A DNA stretch of 64,000 bases. Origin: Teretinema sp942493045. GTDB taxonomy: Bacteria; Spirochaetota; Spirochaetia; Treponematales; Treponemataceae. Positions 42,842-50,747 of this stretch are shown one piece after another (within the stretch, counting starts at the first letter, position 1; every line of letters starts with the position of its first letter). The notes beneath the pieces were generated by a model, which was not told the DNA's origin, did not search any database, and saw nothing but the letters and a program-made list of their open reading frames with translations. The position numbers were made by a program, and so were the translations under genes. Location of the stretch: contig OW818665.1 of NCBI GenBank assembly GCA_942493045.1, positions 124,001 through 188,000 of the forward strand, in the 5' to 3' direction.

Positions 42842-44233
42842 ATGACCTTGGGGAAAAAAATATTATACGCGCTCGGGCAGTTCGGCTGGACGCTTTGCGC
42901 CTTCGGAGTCGGTAAGCTGCTGGTTACTTTTTATGTCACCGGCACGGCCGAAGGCGGCTACGGTTTTCCGGTTTTGATTTATCAGCGCTATATTTTCGGT
43001 TTTTTTACCGTTATCGGCCTGATTCTGGCCTTTACCCGCATTTTTGACGCCGCCGCCAGTTTGTTCAGCGCCAGCATCTGCGACCGCAACCGTCTCAAGC
43101 ACGGCCGGCGTACCGGCATGATGGCCATCGCCGTAGCGCCTTTCGCCCTGTTGTCAGTAGCCCTGTTCATGCCCCCCTCTACCGACGACTTTTATCTCAA
43201 CTCGATATGGCTGATGATCGGAATCAGCGTCTATTATCTGTTTATGGCCCTTTATGGCATACCCTATACGGCGATGCTCACCGAGCTGGGCCGATCGGTC
43301 CGCGAGCGCCTGCAGTTGACCACCGCCCAGGCCTTCGCCTCCGGCGCCGGTTTTCTGCTGGGCACCAGCGTCTGGCGGCTGATGCAGGCTGCCGAGTCGG
43401 TACTGGGTCTCGCTCCGGTCAGCGCCTTCCGTCTGGTTTTGGGCGGCTTCGCGGTTATCGGCGTTATTTCGATGATCCTGCCGATCATTTTCCTGCGGAC
43501 GCCGTCTCCTTCCGGCGACTCACCGGCCGAGCGGCTGCCTCAGTCGGCCCTGCTGGTGCTCGGCGACCGCAACTTCCGGGGCTTCGCGCTGGCGGACTGT
43601 ATGTACTGGGCGATCAATACCACCATTCTGACGGGGTTTTTCTACTACGCGACGGTGCTGTTAAAGCTGGCGGAGACCGATGTGCTGTTCCTGACCCGGA
43701 TTATGTTTTTGTGCAGTTTTCTATTTTATTTTCCGGTGTACCGGCTGGCCCAGGCCCTCGGTAAACGCAAGCTGTTGTTTATCGCCTTTATGATTTTCGC
43801 GGTGCTGTTCGCGCTGGCGATCTTTATCGGTAAGTATCCGGGTTCGGCCTTTGCTCAGGCCCTGCTGCTGGTGATCCTCTTTTCCATACCGGTGTCGATA
43901 TTCGCGGTGGTACCGAACGCGGTGGTGGCCGACATCGCCGTATCCGCCGAGATCCGCACCGGCATCCAGCGCCCCGGTATGTACTTCGGCGTGCGCTCCT
44001 TTGTGATGAAGATGGCCCAGATGATCGCCACCCTGCTTTTTCCCACCCTGATGCTGATCGGCTCCCGCGGCGACGGCGAGGCCGGCCGCCTCGGCTTACG
44101 CATCACCTTGCTGATGGCCGCCCTGTTCTCTGTAGTCGGCTTTATCTCCCTGTTCGGCTACCGCGAAAAAGAAGTCCGCTCCGTCCTCGAACACCGCGAA
44201 GCCGCCCGCTCCCCGGGGAGGGTGGAGAGATAA
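42842..44233 (+). CDS. GPH-family (MelB-like) sugar:cation symporter
   Basis: The 463-residue protein has about 12 hydrophobic segments. The start LGKKILYALGQFGWTLCAFGVGKLLVTFYVTG and the loop RIFDAAASLFSASICDRNRLKHGRRTG (the conserved D..D...G.R..R.KHGR.R pattern between helices 2 and 3) are typical of the glycoside-pentoside-hexuronide:cation symporter family, as is GIPYTAMLTELG. It probably imports a glycoside or uronide with Na+ or H+; the substrate is not determinable. ATG 42842 with GGGG upstream fits the conserved start. The AT-rich patch begins directly after it. Confidence 0.85.
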   Translation: MTLGKKILYALGQFGWTLCAFGVGKLLVTFYVTGTAEGGYGFPVLIYQRYIFGFFTVIGLILAFTRIFDAAASLFSASICDRNRLKHGRRTGMMAIAVAPFALLSVALFMPPSTDDFYLNSIWLMIGISVYYLFMALYGIPYTAMLTELGRSVRERLQLTTAQAFASGAGFLLGTSVWRLMQAAESVLGLAPVSAFRLVLGGFAVIGVISMILPIIFLRTPSPSGDSPAERLPQSALLVLGDRNFRGFALADCMYWAINTTILTGFFYYATVLLKLAETDVLFLTRIMFLCSFLFYFPVYRLAQALGKRKLLFIAFMIFAVLFALAIFIGKYPGSAFAQALLLVILFSIPVSIFAVVPNAVVADIAVSAEIRTGIQRPGMYFGVRSFVMKMAQMIATLLFPTLMLIGSRGDGEAGRLGLRITLLMAALFSVVGFISLFGYREKEVRSVLEHREAARSPGRVER

Positions 44234-44721
44234 GGGGGATCTTGTAGTGATTGAAACCTGCTTAAGGCCACAGATCCAATGGGTTTAAAGCTAGCTTAGT
44301 AAGTGAGGCTTTAGAAATTGCGTGGAAGATGTTGCCGAAAAAAGCTGACGGTTTTTTATATTTTGATAGTACCAAGCCTCAACAGTGGGGTAGGAATTAC
44401 CCTCTGTATGAAGAACTCATCAGTAATATTTTATTGTGCAATATTGACTCATTTCAGACACGGTTTACGGGTGCGGATGGGAAAGAGTTCAGTAGAAGTG
44501 TTGTTCGATGGACGCTTTCGGCACGGAAAGAAGAATAATCTGAAATTATTTTTCCCAAGCTATCTGTTTTGGAGTTACTTCTTTTTTCTTAGTTTGTTTG
44601 ATTTTTCAATGATAGCATAAAGATCACTTACAAAAGCAATTAACAAATGTTGAGTGTATAAAAGAAATCATCGGCGTGTTTGAAGAAAAGAGATGTAAAT
44701 CTGATAAGGAGAATGACCAAA
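44234..44721. other. AT-rich gap with gene remnants, left part of a probable acquired patch
   Basis: GC content falls sharply just after the symporter stop and stays low to about 45880. This gap holds one open stretch without a good start (44266-44538) and, on the minus strand near 44580-44670, a 30-codon tail ending IIEKSNKLRKKK and a stop. Neither has a convincing ribosome binding site. I see no inverted terminal repeats, tRNA or integrase. Confidence 0.5.
44266..44538 (+). pseudogene. Truncated open stretch of unknown origin
   Basis: An open frame follows a stop at 44263 and ends at 44538. The first ATG (44329) would give 69 residues (MLPKKADGFLYFDSTKPQQ, then WGRNYPLYEELISNILL), but the coding-like character begins before it, and no Shine-Dalgarno or other start is seen. 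The sequence looks like the C-terminal part of a larger protein whose 5' end has been lost. I do not recognise the family. Confidence 0.35.
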
Positions 44722-45222
44722 ATGAGACTTGTAAAAATAATAATTAGTAGTTTGTTACTTGTTATCCTTTCCGGGTGTGCTACAAGTTCAGCGCCCATAG
44801 TCTACAATGTTAGTAACGTAGAAGTTTTTCCACAAGCAGAAGAGAACCAATATATCGTAGTTGTCGAAGGAACTGACTCCGAAGATAAACTGTTTTTTGA
44901 TTGTAAATATCGATTAGCGCAGTTGGCTATCGAAAAAAACTTTACAGGTTTCTACATTAGAGATAAGAACAAACAAGAAACGATAATTCCACACACATAT
45001 ACAAACACAAAAGGAAGGGTTACTTCATATAACGAAAAAAAATTAATATTGAGAATTCACGCTATGCTTGGAGAAAGTAATTCCGAGTCAATGCAGTACT
45101 ATGTAGCCCAGGACATACTTAGTCAGGGACAAAAGAATGCTGAAGAAATGGATAGATCTAAAGCGGGTGCTGCAATACTATCTATTCCAATATTAGTGAT
45201 TCTTGTTTTACTTTCTGCTTAA
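44722..45222 (+). CDS. Small lipoprotein of unknown function in the AT-rich patch
   Basis: The 166-residue protein has a signal peptide with a clear lipobox (LLLVILSGC), a soluble domain (VEVFPQAEENQYIVVVEGTD, FFDCKYRLAQLAIEKNFTGFYIRD) and a hydrophobic C-terminal segment (AAILSIPILVILVLLSA). The middle part loosely resembles the CC0125/CC1285 family of lipoproteins. AAGGAG (44706-44711) fits ATG 44722 at 10-base spacing. Codon usage is AT-rich, unlike the neighbours, suggesting transfer. Confidence 0.7.
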   Translation: MRLVKIIISSLLLVILSGCATSSAPIVYNVSNVEVFPQAEENQYIVVVEGTDSEDKLFFDCKYRLAQLAIEKNFTGFYIRDKNKQETIIPHTYTNTKGRVTSYNEKKLILRIHAMLGESNSESMQYYVAQDILSQGQKNAEEMDRSKAGAAILSIPILVILVLLSA

Positions 45223-45284
45223 AATGAAGATTATATTCAAATGTTATCCAGACGCTTTCGCGCAGAAATTTCAAGAAGACTAAT

Positions 45285-45875
45285 ATGAGTATATTTTCTG
45301 ATATATATTATATAAATGGTACACAATCAGAAGTGATTAATCTCTTGGAAAAAAATGAAATACAAGCGTTTGTTTTTCCAGAGCAGAATATGTGGGCTCC
45401 AATATTACCGAAAGCAAAAAGATTCCATTTGTGTAACAGATTGATTGATAACATTAAAGATAAGTATATTTTTAGGCTTACTGTTGGCGAAGATTACGGC
45501 TGGTCATTTGATCTGTTTGTTGATGGTGTTTGTATTATAAAATACAATAGATCATGGAATCCAGATAATAAAAAAGAATTTACTTTGGCGAGCGAAACAT
45601 CCTATATATATTTTTTAAAGATAATTAAAATACATAATCCTGCTTTGTTTAGTAAGAATAATGTGAACGAAATCAATGAAGGAATACAATCGATATTAAT
45701 CAAATATAAAGATATTGATGAAGAACCAGCACCTTATAATAAATTTGCTTCGTTATTGAATTTTCCATTGGTCGGAAGATATCTTTATGCAGATATGATG
45801 AAAGCTAGAAAAAGTGAAATAATCTATGATAATGCTATTTACATTGGCGCGCCAGTCAATAAAAGCACGGGTTAA
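45285..45875 (+). CDS. Hypothetical protein in the AT-rich patch
   Basis: This soluble 196-residue protein is rich in Asn, Ile, Lys and aromatic residues (LTVGEDYGWSFDLFVDGVCIIKYNRSWNPDNKK). There is no signal peptide, membrane segment or recognised motif. Base composition is the lowest in GC of the window. The short acidic/aromatic character and isolated AT-rich context are compatible with an immunity-type or other accessory protein, but nothing in the sequence proves it. Confidence 0.6.
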   Translation: MSIFSDIYYINGTQSEVINLLEKNEIQAFVFPEQNMWAPILPKAKRFHLCNRLIDNIKDKYIFRLTVGEDYGWSFDLFVDGVCIIKYNRSWNPDNKKEFTLASETSYIYFLKIIKIHNPALFSKNNVNEINEGIQSILIKYKDIDEEPAPYNKFASLLNFPLVGRYLYADMMKARKSEIIYDNAIYIGAPVNKSTG

Positions 45876-45957
45876 CCTTCGCGCGTATTCGAGAGTCAGG
45901 TTGCACCACTCTGTTTATTGCTCATTTTTTTGATTCCGGGCGGCAAGAGCTGCGGAG

Positions 45958-46896
45958 TTAACGCGCAGCCAAAGTTATGGTGAGGATATCGGAGTAGGTG
46001 CCTTCGGTCGGCAACAGTGTATATGGCAGAATGGTAACCTGTAACGCAAAGCGTTTCGGTAGTGCGTAGGTTGGAAGGACACCGCCGGCGACGAGCGCTG
46101 GAAAGCCGCCGGCCAGATTCAGCGTGGTACCGTCCGCGCTCAGAGCGTAGGCCAGGGCTGTGCCGTCGGCCGCGTTGATAAAGGAGCCGCTGTTGACTGA
46201 GCTTATCGAAAGCGTGTAAGCGATATTAGATTTTACCAACAGATCCATGCCCCGTGTGTCATGGGCGCTGAGCGCGGCAAAGGTGAGTCGTTCCGAAGTT
46301 GAACCGAGATTGAAGGCGCTGCCGGCGCTGACCAATGATACATCGTAGAAAGTGCCGACCGCGATTCGGATCGCAAAGACGGTGCTGGAAACCACACCGC
46401 CGGACGGAGGATAGGAACTGGCATACAAGTCGGCGCGCAGCGTGATGATATGTATGCCCGGCGGGGGGAGCGTGGCTGGAAAGACGTTTACGAGAAAGGA
46501 GGCTGAGAGCCGGTCGGTTCTTTTAGATCGTGCCGGAAAAATCAGCTGGAGAATCTGCTGCGCGCTTGACGGGCTGCCGTCGAGAGAGAGAGCTGTCGCT
46601 CCATCGGCGGAAAACAGACCGTAGTCGGCATTTTCCGCCGGCGCCGGTGAGGCCGGGGAGCGGGATAGTTCCGTGAACTCAATGCATAGCGGGCCGGAGT
46701 ATCTGTTGCTGGTAATTGTTATTGATCCTGCCGCCTGTTGAACAGCCGCCGGGGAATAACCGGGAAAGATATCCGTGGGCGCTGCCGTGATAAACGGAAT
46801 CTGGCTTTCGGCGAACCGCAGCAGCAGAATGCACGGTAATAGGCAGCATAGTTTTCGTTTGATCATTCGCCCCTTTTCCATTTTCCGATCGTTCAT
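45958..46896 (-). CDS. Probable pilus tip subunit/adhesin of the chaperone-usher cluster
   Basis: This 312-residue exported protein has a signal peptide (CCLLPCILLLRFAES) and two domains. The C-terminal domain (about 185-312) follows the spore-coat-U/archaic pilin pattern: LLVKSNIAYTLSISSVNSGSF, DGTALAYALSADG and the last strand EGTYSDILTITL. The N-terminal domain (about 35-180) has a similar beta layout (DYGLFSADGATALSL) and would be the receptor-binding half. Two-domain subunits at the end of such clusters, like CsuE, cap the pilus. Its ATG follows the usher stop directly, with GGAGG inside the usher end. Confidence 0.6.
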   Translation of the reverse strand: MNDRKMEKGRMIKRKLCCLLPCILLLRFAESQIPFITAAPTDIFPGYSPAAVQQAAGSITITSNRYSGPLCIEFTELSRSPASPAPAENADYGLFSADGATALSLDGSPSSAQQILQLIFPARSKRTDRLSASFLVNVFPATLPPPGIHIITLRADLYASSYPPSGGVVSSTVFAIRIAVGTFYDVSLVSAGSAFNLGSTSERLTFAALSAHDTRGMDLLVKSNIAYTLSISSVNSGSFINAADGTALAYALSADGTTLNLAGGFPALVAGGVLPTYALPKRFALQVTILPYTLLPTEGTYSDILTITLAAR

Positions 46897-49368
46897 TTAA
46901 TCCTCCATCATTGACGGCGGCTCGGCCGTTATCCTGCCAAGCTCGATCATGTCAGAGCCTGAGCCGTTGATTGTGAATGTGCTGTGATTGCCATCGGACC
47001 ACTCAATCTGATAGGTTCCCGGCTCGAGTCCGTAACATTCGAAAATTCCGTTTTCATCCGTGAATGTTGAGCCGGCCTGTTCTGACCCTGCTCTCTGAAA
47101 AAAAACTCTGCCGCCGCGGCCGCCGGAGACAGTATTCTGCGGCGTGACCAGGGTACCACGCGCCGCTAAAGAAGGCGCCGCTGTAATTTTTATCACGGTC
47201 CCGGAGTGGTAGGTCGGTTTAATCCGGATCGTTTCCGGAGCGGGCCGGACTTCAGGCGCGCTTTCAGGAAGGACGATCGAGCCACTCAGAATATGGTAAG
47301 GACGCAGGGCCGGTATCAGTAGCGCCTTTCCCTGTTCGCTGATATAGGACAGACCATTGTTAGTTTTGAACACCAGGGTGTTCTCTTCGAGAGCGCTGTC
47401 CGGGACAATAAACATGAAAGCGTTACCGGGATTGCTGGTAACGCCCAGATAACCGCCGGCAAACACAATGGTGAGCGCCGCCCTGAGATCAAAGGCTATT
47501 CGCTTTACCCCGCTTAAAGAATCCGCTGTGTAAAATGCCGCCGCGGAGAGCTTTGAAGCAGTATTATTATTAAGGACGGACAAACTGATATCCTGTGAAT
47601 TCTCTTCTGCGGTGTTGCTCAGGAAACCATGTCCGTTAAGCCTAGTGCGTTCGTTTTCGTCGAGAGGAATCGAAATATCAATTGATTCGGTGGCCGGAAA
47701 TAAGTTTTGACGGTACTGAAAATTAGTCGTGCCGGGCGATACAATGGACAGTGAAACCGAGATATAGGTCTGAAGCGGACGGTCCACAGCCCAGCTGGAT
47801 CCGATCGAAGTTGAAAGAAAGGCCATCCGTGAAAAGGCGATAAAGTGACCGGCCGAAAAGGACAGCTGCCGCAGTGTATCGGCAGACAATCCGGCATTAC
47901 CGTAAACGCAGACGTTTCCGAGTCCGGCCGGAAGCGCCTGGCTGATCTGGGAAGACAACAGCAGACTGCTCTGTTCTACCGGCTGGCTCTCCGACCCCGG
48001 CGCCGCGAAAAACGGCGAGCGGTATTGGACGGACAGGCCGAGTTGGGGAAGTAAACGCGAGCCCGGAAACAGCAAACGCCAATCGAAGCGCGCGGCATAA
48101 GCTGTTTTTTCAGGGGCATTATAGGCAAGCGCCAGTGATCCGGCCAATCCGAAATTGCCTATCGGACTCGCCAGAAGTCCCGCGGCTCCTCCCAGAAAAC
48201 GGTCGCTTGAGAGCGAAAGATCGAAACCCACTTCAAGATACGGGTTAAGTCCCAGAGCGAAATTTGCCAGACTGAACGGGAGACTCAGGGTCTCCCGGTC
48301 CAGACCGATATTCAGGCTGAAATCGGTCTCTCCCGGAGCCAGAATTTCACTGTCAAAAGGGACGCCGACCGTCACTGTCCTGATCTCTTGACCATCTTCC
48401 GCTATCTGCAGCGTCACTGTGTTCAGTCCGGTAGTAAAAGGTAATTCCGAAAGCAGGTAGGCGCCGCTGTCCAGATGCAGCCGCCGGGCGATTGCCCCGT
48501 TGATCGCCACTGTCACTTCCGCGCTGTTACTGAGGATAATTTCATTGATGACCGAGAAGGCTTTTTTTTCACGGTCGCTGATCAGCGGTTCGCGGTATAA
48601 ACTGAAGCCGACGAGGCGCAGGGGGTTCTGAAACGATACGGCCCGTGATTCAAGGGTACCGAATGCCGCACGGATTCCGGTTTCGGGAAAATCCCGGGAT
48701 ATCAGATATTTGCGGGTCTCCAGTATTTTCACGGCGGGGTAGGTAAGGTCGAATCCGCCTTCCGCCGTAAAGCGGAAAAGTTTGACAGACGGATTTAAAG
48801 CCAAATCGCTCTGGACAGTCCGAGGTAAATCGCGATCAAGGGGAAAGGACGGAATAAGCTTCGCGGATAGGCCCAGCATCGCCGAGAAGGGTTCGGCGGC
48901 GAAGACGGTTCCGCCGGTCATCGCCGGTTCCGAATAAGATCCGCCGATATTTCTGCTGATCAGGGCGCGCGGCGGTACGGTAAAATTGAGGGTCAGAGCC
49001 GCGGCATTATAAACCAGGATGATGCCGGAAATTATTGGATCATCCTCCCTGAATTCGGTTTTCTTGTTTGTGATTTTATTCAGAATCGCCGGTTTTACGA
49101 CAGGGCCCAGAATCGTCCGTAAAAGAGTGACCGGGATAACCGCTCTACCGTTCGTGTCCAGCGTAAATTCGATTGTTCCGCTGGGGCTGTTATTAATAAA
49201 AACATCCGCCAGGGCAATTTCTCCGGCTGGTAGAAGGCTTTCAGCGCCCAGAAAACTTATAGTGAGTGCCAGAAAAAGTAAGGCCGTTTTTTTCAGGATG
49301 TTGTTCCCGTGACGGTATAAATAATTTTTTAAGGTTTTAATATACGGATTCGTATTGGATTTGCGCAT
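46897..49368 (-). CDS. Outer-membrane fimbrial usher
   Basis: The 823-residue length is typical for ushers. After a signal peptide (ALLFLALTISFLGAES) comes an usher N-terminal domain at about 35-135 (GEIALADVFINNSPSGTIEFTLDTNGRAVIPVTLLRTILG), then a large strand-rich region of about 550 residues for the 24-strand barrel. The plug region is recognisable as VTVAINGAIARRLHLDSGAYLLSELPFTTGLNTVTLQIAEDGQEIRTVTV. A C-terminal plug-like domain follows (GRGGRVFFQRAG, TDENGIFECYGLEPGTYQIEW). The usher secretes and assembles chaperone-bound pilins. ATG 49368 overlaps the chaperone 3' end by 32 bp. The sequence is divergent, so the call rests on pattern and on the chaperone and pilin neighbours. Confidence 0.8.
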   Translation of the reverse strand: MRKSNTNPYIKTLKNYLYRHGNNILKKTALLFLALTISFLGAESLLPAGEIALADVFINNSPSGTIEFTLDTNGRAVIPVTLLRTILGPVVKPAILNKITNKKTEFREDDPIISGIILVYNAAALTLNFTVPPRALISRNIGGSYSEPAMTGGTVFAAEPFSAMLGLSAKLIPSFPLDRDLPRTVQSDLALNPSVKLFRFTAEGGFDLTYPAVKILETRKYLISRDFPETGIRAAFGTLESRAVSFQNPLRLVGFSLYREPLISDREKKAFSVINEIILSNSAEVTVAINGAIARRLHLDSGAYLLSELPFTTGLNTVTLQIAEDGQEIRTVTVGVPFDSEILAPGETDFSLNIGLDRETLSLPFSLANFALGLNPYLEVGFDLSLSSDRFLGGAAGLLASPIGNFGLAGSLALAYNAPEKTAYAARFDWRLLFPGSRLLPQLGLSVQYRSPFFAAPGSESQPVEQSSLLLSSQISQALPAGLGNVCVYGNAGLSADTLRQLSFSAGHFIAFSRMAFLSTSIGSSWAVDRPLQTYISVSLSIVSPGTTNFQYRQNLFPATESIDISIPLDENERTRLNGHGFLSNTAEENSQDISLSVLNNNTASKLSAAAFYTADSLSGVKRIAFDLRAALTIVFAGGYLGVTSNPGNAFMFIVPDSALEENTLVFKTNNGLSYISEQGKALLIPALRPYHILSGSIVLPESAPEVRPAPETIRIKPTYHSGTVIKITAAPSLAARGTLVTPQNTVSGGRGGRVFFQRAGSEQAGSTFTDENGIFECYGLEPGTYQIEWSDGNHSTFTINGSGSDMIELGRITAEPPSMMED

Positions 49369-50068
49369 CGTACAGTTTCCCGGGAACTGCCTTGGACTGC
49401 GGGATGAATACACTCAGTTCACAACCGGGTAAATAGTTTGAACCGGAAAGCAAGCCTAATTCCAGACCTTCAAATGTTGTTTTCCGACCTTCTTCGATAT
49501 TCACAGAAAGGCTGAGTCGCTCGCTGATTACATGTCGTTTTCCGCGATTCATAATTTTCACGGTCAATCCGTTTTCGCCGTTCGGGCCGCGGGATCCCAG
49601 AACAGTGCAGATCAGGTCGGCCGAGAATTCAGCAGATCCGACGTAAATTGACGCGATGTAGCGGAACATCACTTTGATTCCGGATGTTCCGGACGATCCG
49701 GTATTCAGTGGTACGCTTTCGGCTATCAGCCGGAAGGTTTGTTCCGCGTCGAGGGTCAGCGATCCTTTCCACTGTATTTTAACTGAGGCGCTGGAGTTCG
49801 GCTCAACGACCACGCGGGCCGGGTAAATCGCGAAAAGGCCGCGCGCGTCGGCGTTAGTCTCTTTACCGTCCGAATCGACCGATCGGGTTACAATCGTAAA
49901 TTTCACAGGGAGGATTTCTGAACTGTCGTTATGAATTGTAAAAGTTCGAATACTGTTCGCGCCGGAAGTGGATAGATAGGCGAACATGGGCTGAAAAGTG
50001 AAAGCTGAAACGAATCCCGAAAGTAGGAGTAGAACGAGACTGAAACAGCTTTTCACTTTTTGGCCCAT
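49337..50068 (-). CDS. Periplasmic pilus assembly chaperone (PapD-like)
   Basis: The 243-residue protein has a signal peptide (FSLVLLLLSGFVSAF). An N-terminal Ig domain carries the chaperone signature: RTFTIHNDSSEILPVKFTIVTR, then GLFAIYPARVVVEPNSSASVKIQWKGSLTLDAEQTFRLIAESVPL. The hydrophobic G1-like strand GIKVMFRYIASIYV would donate to the pilin groove. A second Ig-like domain follows. It should fold pilins by donor-strand complementation and deliver them to the usher. AAGGAA precedes the ATG; the pilin gene lies 10 bp upstream. Confidence 0.85.
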   Translation of the reverse strand: MGQKVKSCFSLVLLLLSGFVSAFTFQPMFAYLSTSGANSIRTFTIHNDSSEILPVKFTIVTRSVDSDGKETNADARGLFAIYPARVVVEPNSSASVKIQWKGSLTLDAEQTFRLIAESVPLNTGSSGTSGIKVMFRYIASIYVGSAEFSADLICTVLGSRGPNGENGLTVKIMNRGKRHVISERLSLSVNIEEGRKTTFEGLELGLLSGSNYLPGCELSVFIPQSKAVPGKLYDAQIQYESVY

Positions 50069-50078
50069 GACAGATTCC

Positions 50079-50591
50079 TTATTTCGCGATGATGGTGAAG
50101 GTCAGGGTGTCGCCGTAGACTGCCTCATCAAGAAAGGCGCTCTCTCCGTCGAAGGACACAGTGACAATGTTAACGATGCCGAGACCGCTGGTTTTCGCCG
50201 ACATATCGCTTACTACAGCCGGGGCTCCGGCTACAAAGGTTACCGGCGATCCGCCGTAGCTGATGACGTAAGGAAGAACATCGGTGGTTTCCAGACTGGT
50301 GAATGAAGGGTTGGCGGATGCGGAGGCCGCGGCACTGGCGGAGGTCAGCGTTACCGTATAACCGGCTCTCTGATTACTGCGTTCCGTTACCGTACCGATT
50401 TCCTGATCCACTACATCGGTGGAAATCAACAGCGCCATTGCTGTCGGAGCGGTGCTTACGGTGATCTCCAGGATACCGGGTTGGGTACCTGAAAGAATGA
50501 TGGTGCCGCTGGTCGCGGCCTGCGCGCTCAGCGCGGTAAATAGGCCAAAGATGCCGCATAAGGCAACGCGTTTTGTCTTGGAAATAGTCAT
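50079..50591 (-). CDS. Major pilin subunit of the chaperone-usher cluster
   Basis: This 170-residue exported protein has a signal peptide ending AQAA. The mature part is one strand-rich domain (TIILSGTQPGILEITVS, IGTVTERSNQRAGYTVTLTSA, YVISYGGSPVTF) whose C-terminal strand DTLTFTIIAK resembles spore-coat-U/archaic-type pilins. It has no disulfide-forming cysteine pair in the mature part, which is unusual for classical pilins. GGAGG lies 7 bases upstream. As the first gene and shortest product it fits the major shaft subunit, with strand exchange on its hydrophobic N-terminal segment. Confidence 0.72.
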   Translation of the reverse strand: MTISKTKRVALCGIFGLFTALSAQAATSGTIILSGTQPGILEITVSTAPTAMALLISTDVVDQEIGTVTERSNQRAGYTVTLTSASAAASASANPSFTSLETTDVLPYVISYGGSPVTFVAGAPAVVSDMSAKTSGLGIVNIVTVSFDGESAFLDEAVYGDTLTFTIIAK

Positions 50592-50747
50592 GATGTACCT
50601 CCGGGTACAGAAAGTAAGCAGATAGCTATGACACGCAATAAGACTATTCCGTTGTTTAAGGGAAGGACTTCTGTATAAGAATATATGACATAGCGGCGGT
50701 AAGCTCCGTTCGCTACCGAACAGTAAGGGGAATAAGTCCTGTTTTCT

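Noticed and set aside
44238..44277. GGATCT/AGATCC inverted repeat at the left edge of the AT-rich patch as an element terminus
   Set aside because: Only 6 bp long, with no counterpart at the right edge and no target-site duplication visible.
44680..44721. Upstream extension of the small lipoprotein from 44680
   Set aside because: The Shine-Dalgarno at 44706-44711 and the start of the signal peptide support ATG 44722.
50664..50740. 7-bp inverted repeats (AGGACTT/AAGTCCT) flanking the region upstream of the pilin, as a possible invertible promoter
   Set aside because: The arms are short, the enclosed segment is only about 63 bp and no recombinase gene is nearby. Chance is a sufficient explanation.
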